The position numbers were made by a program, and so were the translations under genes. From Alteromonas sp. KUL106 (GTDB taxonomy: Bacteria > Pseudomonadota > Gammaproteobacteria > Enterobacterales > Alteromonadaceae): a DNA stretch of 64,000 nucleotides. Location of the stretch: positions 1 to 64,000 of the forward strand of contig NZ_BLIG01000056.1 of the NCBI RefSeq assembly GCF_009811415.1, in the 5' to 3' direction. Every line of letters begins with the position of its first letter. The first letter of the stretch is position 1. Below are positions 46,011 to 53,525 of this stretch, piece after piece. The notes under the pieces are model-generated. The model did no database searches, was not told the origin of the DNA, and saw only the letters and a list, made by a program, of their open reading frames with translations.

Positions 46011-46054
46011 AAAGGGTGTATGGCCCTTATGCTTTAGCGCGCCATACACCCTTT
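46011..46054. terminator. Bidirectional hairpin ending csgD and csgG
   Basis: AAAGGGTGTATGGC (46011-46024) and GCCATACACCCTTT (46041-46054) form a perfect 14-base stem followed by T on the plus side (TTTT from 46052). The right arm is the coding sequence for the last residues of CsgG and the csgG stop codon lies in the 16-base loop. It begins eight bases after the csgD stop. Confidence 0.85.
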
Positions 46055-46788
46055 TCCATTCCCTGTAACACCAATTCAGACACCGCTTTCTCTATACTCT
46101 GCTTAACACACTCAAACATTGGTTCATTTGTGGTGTACCCTGTTTCAGCTTCAAGCAATCGCTTTAACGATACGTATCTAAACAGTCCTGCCCTAACTTC
46201 TTGGCTTAGCACTTTTTTAGAGGTTGAAACCGACACCAGTACCTGACCTGTCCTTACGTCAACGGCACGCATGTAAATGGAAATTTGATCTTCTCTAAAT
46301 AGCTCACTCGCCCCTATACCGAAATACTCTACACCAGCACCACCGGTGCGGATATTAGTATCATAGCTAATTATGCCACCCTCAATAATAATTCTGGCGG
46401 TGGTAAGTGGTGGTAAATCGCCACCACTGTTTTCATCTGCCCGAATAATTTTACGTTCGGTGAGAATATTTTGAAGCCCTTCACGTTCAACGGGCAAAAA
46501 CCAGGATGTTTCACTTAAGGTTTGAACAAGAATAGATGTAGCCCCTTGGGTCACCGCAGTAGAAAAGGAGCTTGCCCCACTGCTAGGTTTGTATTGCCCA
46601 GTCTGATCTCTAAACGCGTACACCGATACTGGAATTTGCCCGATAGGTGCAGGTAAGCTTTTTACTTCAGAGAGTGTGGCGCTGTCTTTAATAACACCAG
46701 CAGGGGTCGTATCGGGTGGCAGCGTATTTGTAATGGATTGACATCCTGCAAGCGCAATTACCAGTATTAAAAAAACGGTACTTCTCAT
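46027..46788 (-). CDS. csgG: Curli secretion pore CsgG
   Basis: A 253-residue lipoprotein forming the outer-membrane nonameric export channel for curlin. Signal peptide with lipobox LAGC (Cys 16). Marks: IPVSVYAFRDQTGQYKPS, QGATSILVQTLSETSWFLPVEREGLQNILTERKI, GAGVEYFGIGASELFREDQISIYMRAVDVRTGQVL. A little shorter than the enteric protein. Starts eight bases after csgF. Its last codons belong to the terminator stem. Confidence 0.95.
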   Translation of the reverse strand: MRSTVFLILVIALAGCQSITNTLPPDTTPAGVIKDSATLSEVKSLPAPIGQIPVSVYAFRDQTGQYKPSSGASSFSTAVTQGATSILVQTLSETSWFLPVEREGLQNILTERKIIRADENSGGDLPPLTTARIIIEGGIISYDTNIRTGGAGVEYFGIGASELFREDQISIYMRAVDVRTGQVLVSVSTSKKVLSQEVRAGLFRYVSLKRLLEAETGYTTNEPMFECVKQSIEKAVSELVLQGMEKGVWRAKA

Positions 46789-46796
46789 GTGTTTCC

Positions 46797-47252
46797 CTAC
46801 CCAAACCGTGGAATTTCTACGACAGTAACTTCACCTGTCAGCAAATTAGTAATATTTACAACGATACTGTCAGGATTGCTGGTTATAAGTTCTACCTGAA
46901 AGTCTCCGCTTACGAAAACGCTATCTTGATTAAAAATACTGTCTATCGGATTACCGTCTTCGTCATACTCTTGCTCACCAAACGCAATATCGGTAATCTC
47001 TCGTACAATGCGGTTGATGTAGGCACGCTCTAGCGATTCCTGGAGCCGCTCATCGTATGAGCGTTCACTTAGTGGCGCACTGTGCGCATTTTGTGAGTTA
47101 GCTTTACTCAATAGAAATGAGCCGTTAAGTGGGTTGCCACCAAAAGACGGGTTTATTGGCTCATATACTAATTCAGTTGCCTGCGTTATCGCGGGTGCTA
47201 CTAGCGCAAACGCTATGAATGTGGCAACTATTGTCCTTTTCTTCATCACCAT
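46797..47252 (-). CDS. csgF: Curli assembly protein CsgF
   Basis: A 151-residue periplasmic/outer-membrane chaperone that caps CsgG and couples nucleator CsgB to the pore. Signal peptide ends in ITQA; the mature N-terminus TELVYEPINPSFGGNPLNGSFLL is the invariant CsgF region that inserts in the CsgG channel. Start ambiguous: ATG 47252 has AGGGG four bases away, ATG 47246 overlaps the csgE TGA as TGATG. Either way csgE and csgF are coupled. Confidence 0.93.
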   Translation of the reverse strand: MVMKKRTIVATFIAFALVAPAITQATELVYEPINPSFGGNPLNGSFLLSKANSQNAHSAPLSERSYDERLQESLERAYINRIVREITDIAFGEQEYDEDGNPIDSIFNQDSVFVSGDFQVELITSNPDSIVVNITNLLTGEVTVVEIPRFG

Positions 47253-47638
47253 TCGTCCCCTGCTAAATCTGGGCTTCTACTGTCTATACTCGCATTTGCT
47301 ACCGCATCTAATACCAATATGATAGCTTGCTGTACTTTCTCATCTATCGGAACTTGCCTGCGCCCCATGTAAGTTTGATAAACCACTTTATTGTCATAGA
47401 TTACAGAAAGCAGCGTACCCGCTTGAGGCACGATAATTTCTTTAACTATGAGATTCTTACCTGAACTGTCGGGAACTTCTCGCCAATATTGGCTAATGCG
47501 AGAGGCAAACTCATGGCCCTGTCGACTTATGCTGTTATCTAGCAGCAGTCCGCCTAACCGAATTTCCTCTGCATGAATCGGAGTAAAAAACACACTAAAC
47601 AACAGTGCAAAAAAAGAGAAACGATACAAATACTTCAT
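47246..47638 (-). CDS. csgE: Curli secretion specificity factor CsgE
   Basis: A 130-residue periplasmic protein that gates CsgG and selects curlin substrates. Signal peptide 1-23 (FTPIHA). Marks: GGLLLDNSISRQGHEFASRISQYWRE and VYQTYMGRRQVPIDEKVQQAIILVLDAV. No clear ribosome site precedes its ATG; it follows the strong hairpin at 47650, so expression may be lower than that of csgBA. Overlaps csgF. Confidence 0.93.
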   Translation of the reverse strand: MKYLYRFSFFALLFSVFFTPIHAEEIRLGGLLLDNSISRQGHEFASRISQYWREVPDSSGKNLIVKEIIVPQAGTLLSVIYDNKVVYQTYMGRRQVPIDEKVQQAIILVLDAVANASIDSRSPDLAGDEW

Positions 47639-47649
47639 TTTGCGGAAAG

Positions 47650-47671
47650 TAGCCGGGCAAACGCCCGGCTA
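47650..47671 (-). other. Hairpin between csgA and csgE
   Basis: TAGCCGGGC (47650-47658) and GCCCGGCTA (47663-47671) are exact complements with the tetraloop AAAC (GTTT in the transcript). On the coding strand it is followed by CTTTCC, not a full T-run. It could attenuate transcription into csgEFG and protect csgBA mRNA, giving abundant subunit and little secretion machinery. Confidence 0.8.
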
Positions 47672-47692
47672 TTCACTTTTACATCTCTTAAT

Positions 47693-49144
47693 TTACATCT
47701 GAACAACGGTAGCTACGTTGTAGTCACCAACTTGCGTAACACTTACCGTGCCGCCGTTGCCGGTTATGCTACCTGTAACCAAATTGTCGTTACCCATTTG
47801 CGTTACTTCAAAGGTATTCATGTCACCTGAGATAACAAACTGACCACCTACATCGTCTGTCACCCAGTTTCCAACGCCTTCTTGCATTACGCTAATAACA
47901 TTATCATTACCATTAACAAGTAAATCTAACAGGTTAAGCTCACCGGTTTGTGCAACCATTATTCCGTTACCGCTCGATGAAATATCGCGTGCCAATTCAA
48001 CTGAAGCCGTGTTCTCATTACCTTCTTGAGACATTTCAATAAGGTTTGCATCTGCGATATAAGTTGCATCGCCAATGCCCGCTTGTGCTAACGCCAAGTT
48101 AGCATCACCATCTTGTTTGATTTCAACCGTGTTAAACCAACCATCAAAGTTTACCGTGCTGATTTCGTTGGCATCACCCACCTGAGTTAAATCAAACTCG
48201 TTAAATAAACCAATCACCCCTGCATAAGCCGTATTTCCCTCGCCAACTTGGTTAATTTCGAAGGCATTCGCTTGTCCACCGATGGTCTCAACCGTCGCAA
48301 GGTTAACATCACCGATTTGATCGATGTTCACTTCGTTACCCCCTCCTTCAAATACACCAGTGGCAATTTCATTACCGTCACCGTCTTGTTCAAACTCAAG
48401 CACGTTGCCATCGCCAACCAGAGTCCAACCGATAACGTTCTGATCGCCATCTTGATCAATTTCAACTTCGTTTTCTGAGCCAATTACGGTCAAGTCTGAA
48501 ATGTTGAAGTAACCGTCTTGGATAACGTCAATTACGTTAGCATCACCGCTAAGTTCGCGAACATAGGACTCATGCCACTCACCGCTCTGTTCGACAAAAA
48601 TCGTATTGTCGTTTCCAGAAATTGCATGATTAGCCCAGTTACCACCATCACCTTGATATACTGACAACGTATTGCCGCTACCCACGATACTATTAATTGA
48701 ACGATTGAAGATAAAGCCAAATGGCCCGCCATCACCCAATTGAATAAGTGAAACCGTATTGTCATCGCCTTCAACTATAAAGTCTGCAGTGCTGTTCAAA
48801 CTGTCTTGCTCAGACTCCAAAAAGTTGCCGCTGCCAGTAACGCTTGCAAAGAAGGCATTTCCTGACTGCATTTGTGAAGCAAGCACTTCATTGGCATCAC
48901 CCGTTACTTCTACAACGATTGCATTTAAATCACCTTCTTGACTTAAAACCGACTCGTTACCTACTTCGTTTCCCTCTGGTGCCGTTTGGGTTAGCGTAAT
49001 TTCATTCCCTTCTGCTGCGGCGACGAAATCCGCCGAAGCGTTGAAGTCTACGGTTTTACTCGCTGGAATTTCTTGAGCCGATGCCCATCCTGTCGCTGCA
49101 ACTAAAAGCAATGCACTCGCTATTTTTGTTTTTTTCATTTTCAC
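47693..49144 (-). CDS. csgA: Oversized major curlin subunit, CsgA-like
   Basis: A 483-residue curlin, three times the enteric length. Signal peptide 1-23 (GWASA). From residue 47 to the end there are 19 curlin-type repeats of about 22 residues, N-x5-Q-x-G-x2-N and a second strand (for example NEVEIDQDGDQNVIG, NEFDLTQVGDANEIS); in the last one G replaces the first N. Some repeats hold inserts (5, 14, 15, 17). The mature protein is strongly acidic with almost no Lys or Arg. The enteric glutamine at the end of strand two is usually absent. GTG start with GGGAG six bases upstream is favoured; ATG two codons later. Predicted amyloid beta-solenoid exported through CsgG. Confidence 0.88.
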   Translation of the reverse strand: MKMKKTKIASALLLVAATGWASAQEIPASKTVDFNASADFVAAAEGNEITLTQTAPEGNEVGNESVLSQEGDLNAIVVEVTGDANEVLASQMQSGNAFFASVTGSGNFLESEQDSLNSTADFIVEGDDNTVSLIQLGDGGPFGFIFNRSINSIVGSGNTLSVYQGDGGNWANHAISGNDNTIFVEQSGEWHESYVRELSGDANVIDVIQDGYFNISDLTVIGSENEVEIDQDGDQNVIGWTLVGDGNVLEFEQDGDGNEIATGVFEGGGNEVNIDQIGDVNLATVETIGGQANAFEINQVGEGNTAYAGVIGLFNEFDLTQVGDANEISTVNFDGWFNTVEIKQDGDANLALAQAGIGDATYIADANLIEMSQEGNENTASVELARDISSSGNGIMVAQTGELNLLDLLVNGNDNVISVMQEGVGNWVTDDVGGQFVISGDMNTFEVTQMGNDNLVTGSITGNGGTVSVTQVGDYNVATVVQM

Positions 49145-49168
49145 GTTTGTCTCCCTATGGCAATCACA

Positions 49169-49681
49169 TCATTCTTGATATTGTGTGATGTTAATTACCA
49201 TCTCGTTCCCTATCTGATAAACAGTAAAAGACTGCTCACCTAGTTGATTAACATTGGCAACATTGTCGAACCCATCTTGAATAATTTCGAAGTAATTGTT
49301 GTTATCTTGCTGCAATAAGTTCACGACGTTACCTTCACCCAGTTGAGTGATGATCGCTTCGTTATTGCTGCCGTTTTGAACAACGTTAGACAGATTGGCG
49401 CCGTTGCCGCTTTGGATAATGTTAGTTATGTTGTTCAGCCCAAACTGACTGACAGCAATGAAGACCGTTTCATCGTCTATCGTAATAGCTTGAGCATTCA
49501 GACTTATTGAAAGAGAAGATTCCACCATGTCGGAGTTTGTTGAAAAGTCGGACTGTTGAGCATTAACAGGAAGGTTAACGGTTAAAACAAAACATACCGC
49601 AGCAGCGATAAAACCAGCGGTTTTTATCGCTTCTATGTTTTTGGCAAGATGGCGTTTTTTAACCCTTAATTTCTTGTCCAT
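49169..49681 (-). CDS. csgB: Minor curlin/nucleator, CsgB-like
   Basis: A 170-residue exported protein. The N-terminus is long and basic (MDKKLRVKKRHLAKNIEAIK) before a hydrophobic core and cleavage at VNAQ. Then a linker and about five curlin repeats with strand pairs in Q-x-G-x-x-N (QFGLNN, QSGNGA, QNGSNNEAIITQLGEG, QDGFDN, QIGNE). Rich in N and Q and hardly acidic, unlike CsgA. Start taken at ATG 49681, GGAAG upstream; the frame reaches 49744. First gene of the csgBAEFG run, 24 bases before csgA. Expected to seed CsgA polymerisation at the cell surface. Confidence 0.85.
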   Translation of the reverse strand: MDKKLRVKKRHLAKNIEAIKTAGFIAAAVCFVLTVNLPVNAQQSDFSTNSDMVESSLSISLNAQAITIDDETVFIAVSQFGLNNITNIIQSGNGANLSNVVQNGSNNEAIITQLGEGNVVNLLQQDNNNYFEIIQDGFDNVANVNQLGEQSFTVYQIGNEMVINITQYQE

Positions 49682-49835
49682 GAGAACTGCTACTTCCGTG
49701 ATTAACAACAAAGGTGACCTTTCTATAAAACGCCTTTGAGCCATGAGAATCCATCACCTTAAAGTTGTATTTATGACAAATAGAATTTCGGCATCACTGA
49801 CTGTGCTTGTAATTCGATGTTTCTGGGTCATACCT

Positions 49836-49978
49836 TAGTACTAGTTTTTTTAAAAAATAATGAGGGTTGGGTAAATCCAAGTAGCGAGAAAATTGAATTC
49901 GTTTTTTTAAAATTCCGTCAACCTCCTTTCGAGGAAAAAGCGCAAAGGCCAAAAACATTAATAATTAAGTACTAGTTT
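49836..49978. promoter_or_regulatory. Direct repeats in the csgB/subtilase divergent promoter region
   Basis: AGTACTAGTTT occurs at 49836-49846 and again at 49968-49978 (132 bases apart), both on the plus strand, in the 467-base gap between csgB and the subtilase gene. Each holds the self-complementary ACTAGT. They are candidates for a shared regulator (CsgD or other). A short CCTC/GAGG hairpin lies between them. Confidence 0.4.
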
Positions 49979-50148
49979 GAAAAGACGCTACGGTTTTTCT
50001 CTAGTGGTTAAGTAGTATTTTTGAGTCATTTTTCACATTTGGGGTGGCAGGTTTTCAAATTTGAGTTATAAGTTTTAACCGTTAGTTATATCAGACCGAA
50101 CGAGAAGATTTCGTGATTAATGCTTTATGCAAATTATGGAATCTAACT

Positions 50149-52671
50149 ATGAAAACAAAGCCTTTCAAAACAGGTCTTTCAGCATTGTCGTTAGCACTTT
50201 TACCGCTAATGGCATCTAGCAATGCGCATGCGGCAAAAGCCGAAATTTTCGACGATAGCGTTATCGTTGTTTATAAAGAAAATGTCAGCAAACTTGAAAA
50301 AATGCGGGCGCGTTCATCGGTAGGAGCTCGCATTAGCGACGCGAATCGCGACGAGATAGACGATCGCTTTTCAAATATTTTAAATGGCCGAATTGCAAAA
50401 CTTCAGCTGCGTGGCAAATCCGTGAAAGACGCCATAGAAATTTTAAAGAAAAACCCTGCAGTAAAAGTTGCCGAACCAAACTTTTTGTACCGCAAAGCAT
50501 TGGTGGTGAATGACCCTTCTTACGGTGACCTATGGGGTTTAAACAACACCGGTCAAGCGGGCGGCACCGATGATGTAGATATCGATGCTCCGGAGGCATG
50601 GGATATCACAACAGGTGATAGCGATGTAGTGATTGGCATTATTGATACCGGCGTTGACTATAATCACGAAGACCTCGCAGATAACGCATGGGTTAACCCA
50701 GGTGAAATTGCTGGTAACGGCATTGATGACGACGGCAACGGCTATATTGACGATGTTTACGGTATTGATACTGCAAACGGTGATACCGACCCGATGGACG
50801 ACGACTCTCACGGCACGCACGTTGCTGGCACCATTGGCGCTGTTGGCGGAAACGGTATTGGAGTAGTGGGTGTAAACCACGATGTGTCTATTGCCGCATG
50901 TAAATTCCTGGGGGCAGACGGAACTGGCTCAACCGCTGGCGCTATCGAGTGCATTGATTACTTCACTGATTTAAAAGAAAACCGCGGCATAAATATCAAA
51001 GCGACTAACAATAGTTGGGGTGGTGGCGGCTACAGTGAAGCGCTTGAAACGGCGATTGAAGTAGCAGGTCAAGCAGGGATTTTGTTTGTGGCAGCAGCGG
51101 GTAACGCTGGCTCAAATAACGATAATGTCGATAACTACCCATCTAACTATGTAACTACAACAAACAGTTTAATGGCCGTCGCCAGTCACACACGAAATGA
51201 CGGCGACAGCGGCTTTTCATATGGTATAGAGACGGTCGATATCGCAGCGCCTGGTACGGCTATTTTGTCCACTATACCGGGCAATGGCTATGCGGCGTAT
51301 TCGGGCACATCAATGGCAACACCGCATGTTGCGGGGGCAGCTGCACTTGTATGGTCGCTCAATCCAGAACTTACACCGTCAGAAATGAAAGAGCTATTAA
51401 TGTCTACGGGTGAAACGAGTTTATGGGCCGATGGACGCACGGTTTCAGGCAAGCGTTTAAACGTACTTAACGCTCTCGAAGAGGCCGACCCAACACCAGG
51501 GTTCAAATTAGGTATCACACCGGGCTCGGCAGAAATTGAAGCCGGACAAGCCTATACCTTTAATATCGAAGTCGGCTCTATTGCGGGCTATGAAGAAGAG
51601 GTACAACTTTCTCTTGCTGAGGAAAGTGATATTGCTTATTTAAGTGCAAGTACTGCAGTGCCTGGCGACACCGTAGCGCTCACGATAGAAACGTCTGAAG
51701 ATACACCATGGGGCCCATATAGCTTTACGGTAAATGGTGTAAGTGGGGAGATTGAAAAGTCTAAATCAGCAAATTTATACGTATACCCTCAAGGCTTAAA
51801 TGACTTCCCATATGCGTATACAGGGGATGCGGTCCCAACCCTTCCTAATGAGGAAGATCCCGATGACATTGGTGTAGATTTAGTTATTAATGTACCAGAT
51901 GAGTTAACCGTCTTTGGTATGCAGGTATCGGTTGATATTACCCATACCTACAGTGGCGACTTAGTCCTATCTCTTACTTCCCCTCAAGGAGCGACTACCG
52001 TTCTGCGTCAAAACCAAGGTGGCAGCATAGATGATATTGTTGAAAGTTATAACACTGATGCCTTTAATGGCGAAGTGGCTACTGGCTATTGGACCTTGAA
52101 CGTGCTTGATACGTTCAACGGTGACGACGGTACTGTAAACACGTGGAGCCTTGTGGTTACCGGTATTGGTGAAGTGGGTCCAACACCACCTAACTCTGCG
52201 TTTACGTATGACGCTTCAGGCTTATCGGTAACCTTTACCAATAACAGTAACGATGTTAATGACGACATTGTCAGCTATAGCTGGGACTTTGGAGATGGTT
52301 CTACATCTACACAAGAGAACCCTACGCACATATACGCAGGCACTGGCGCCTATGACGTTACGCTAACGGTTACCGATTCAGAGGGGCAAACTGGCGTATC
52401 AACAGAGACTGTTTCAGTTTCAGATAGCAACATTATTGCAGAAATTGAACGCGCCATGTTATCGCGCTTCGGTTCACTGCGTGTAGATTTATCTTACAAC
52501 GGTTCAATGGCCGATACTGTAATGATTTATCGCAATGGTGAATTGCTTGAAGAAGTAAGCAACACTGGGCGTTATCGCGATAGGAGTCGTGGTGTTCAAC
52601 CTGGAGAGTATACCTACATGGTGTGTGACGAGACCTCTGCTTGTTCAGCACCAGTAACAGTAAACCTGTAA
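50149..52671 (+). CDS. Secreted subtilase with P-domain and PKD domain
   Basis: An 840-residue extracellular serine protease. Signal peptide 1-28 (SSNAHA), I9-type propeptide to about 118, S8 catalytic domain with Asp 166 (IIDTGVD), His 221 (HGTHVAGTIG), oxyanion Asn 319 (AAAGNAG) and Ser 388 (SGTSMATPHVAG), a calcium-site-like NGIDDDGNGYIDD insert near 190-202, a linker beta domain, P/proprotein-convertase domain (about 575-680; YTGD, HTYSGDLVLSLTSPQG), PKD domain (about 690-770; VSYSWDFGDGSTSTQENPTHIY) and a C-terminal beta domain with two Cys. A GTG 12 codons upstream is the alternative start. Divergent from the curli operon; terminator at 52745. Confidence 0.92.
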   Translation: MKTKPFKTGLSALSLALLPLMASSNAHAAKAEIFDDSVIVVYKENVSKLEKMRARSSVGARISDANRDEIDDRFSNILNGRIAKLQLRGKSVKDAIEILKKNPAVKVAEPNFLYRKALVVNDPSYGDLWGLNNTGQAGGTDDVDIDAPEAWDITTGDSDVVIGIIDTGVDYNHEDLADNAWVNPGEIAGNGIDDDGNGYIDDVYGIDTANGDTDPMDDDSHGTHVAGTIGAVGGNGIGVVGVNHDVSIAACKFLGADGTGSTAGAIECIDYFTDLKENRGINIKATNNSWGGGGYSEALETAIEVAGQAGILFVAAAGNAGSNNDNVDNYPSNYVTTTNSLMAVASHTRNDGDSGFSYGIETVDIAAPGTAILSTIPGNGYAAYSGTSMATPHVAGAAALVWSLNPELTPSEMKELLMSTGETSLWADGRTVSGKRLNVLNALEEADPTPGFKLGITPGSAEIEAGQAYTFNIEVGSIAGYEEEVQLSLAEESDIAYLSASTAVPGDTVALTIETSEDTPWGPYSFTVNGVSGEIEKSKSANLYVYPQGLNDFPYAYTGDAVPTLPNEEDPDDIGVDLVINVPDELTVFGMQVSVDITHTYSGDLVLSLTSPQGATTVLRQNQGGSIDDIVESYNTDAFNGEVATGYWTLNVLDTFNGDDGTVNTWSLVVTGIGEVGPTPPNSAFTYDASGLSVTFTNNSNDVNDDIVSYSWDFGDGSTSTQENPTHIYAGTGAYDVTLTVTDSEGQTGVSTETVSVSDSNIIAEIERAMLSRFGSLRVDLSYNGSMADTVMIYRNGELLEEVSNTGRYRDRSRGVQPGEYTYMVCDETSACSAPVTVNL

Positions 52672-52744
52672 CGCTTTATTAATAATTTAGTCAGCTAATC
52701 AGTGTTTATCTCTATAAACGATTAATCTGAAAAGTTAAGCAACA

Positions 52745-52771
52745 GCCGGCCAAGGATAGGCCGGCCTTTTT
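52745..52771 (+). terminator. Intrinsic terminator after the subtilase gene
   Basis: GCCGGCC (52745-52751) pairs with GGCCGGC (52759-52765), loop AAGGATA, followed by C and TTTTT. Separates the protease from the two-component pair. Confidence 0.9.
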
Positions 52772-52868
52772 ATATCATGTCCAATCAGAGCCTTCTAAGC
52801 CATCGGCTTATTCCCCATAAGCCAAATTCGGCTTACACTTGGTAAATCAACTTCAAGTATATATTTTT

Positions 52869-53525
52869 ATGCACCTACTCATCATTGACGACCATGAGAT
52901 AGTTAGAGACGGAATCAAAACACTTATTGAGCAAGAGTACGGTTGGCATGTCTCTTATGCGATAAGTGCTTTAGAGGAGCTGCCCTCTTACGCATCATTT
53001 GAAGAAATCGATGTTGCAATTTTGGATATCTCCTTGGCGAACGGAAACGGCTTTGATACTCTCGTAAAAATCAAACAGCAGGCACCGTATGTAAAATGCT
53101 TGATGCTAAGCATGTACGAACATGTGGGTTATATCTGTAAAGCCTTGGAACTTGGCGCTGACGGATACGTCACAAAGAACGCCGCTACCAAAGAATTAAT
53201 CGACGCATTGGATTCGTTAGAAAAAGACGAAAATTACCTGAGTTCTGATATAAGCCGAAAGTTAGCTTTCGGCGACAAATGTCTGACCTCAATTCTGACA
53301 GACAGAGAGAAGGAAATTTTCTTGCTGCTCGCAAAGGGATTTCAACCAAAACAAATTGCCTACCATATTGATACTGCGCCTAAAACGGTAATGGTTCATA
53401 GAACCAACATTTATAGAAAACTTGAAGTAACCTCACAATTTGGATTGTTGAGAATTGCCCTTGAAACAGGCTATCTCGACGTCTCTGATGTGATTAATGA
53501 CGATGTACTAATCAAAGAAAATTAA
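52869..53525 (+). CDS. NarL/FixJ-family response regulator
   Basis: A 218-residue regulator. Receiver at 1-120 with acidic pair IDDHE, phospho-Asp 53 (AILDIS) and Lys in YVTKNAA; C-terminal LuxR HTH (LTDREKEIFLLLAKGFQPKQIAYHID, recognition helix APKTVMVHRTNIYRKL). ATG 52869 fits the start of the receiver fold; a TTG ten codons upstream is unlikely. Its stop and the kinase start share one base (TAATG), so the pair is coupled. Confidence 0.9.
   Translation: MHLLIIDDHEIVRDGIKTLIEQEYGWHVSYAISALEELPSYASFEEIDVAILDISLANGNGFDTLVKIKQQAPYVKCLMLSMYEHVGYICKALELGADGYVTKNAATKELIDALDSLEKDENYLSSDISRKLAFGDKCLTSILTDREKEIFLLLAKGFQPKQIAYHIDTAPKTVMVHRTNIYRKLEVTSQFGLLRIALETGYLDVSDVINDDVLIKEN

Noticed and set aside
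47693-49144. CRISPR-like or tandem DNA repeat array
   Set aside because: The periodicity of about 66 bases is coding (curlin repeats); units differ too much in DNA sequence and there are no spacers.
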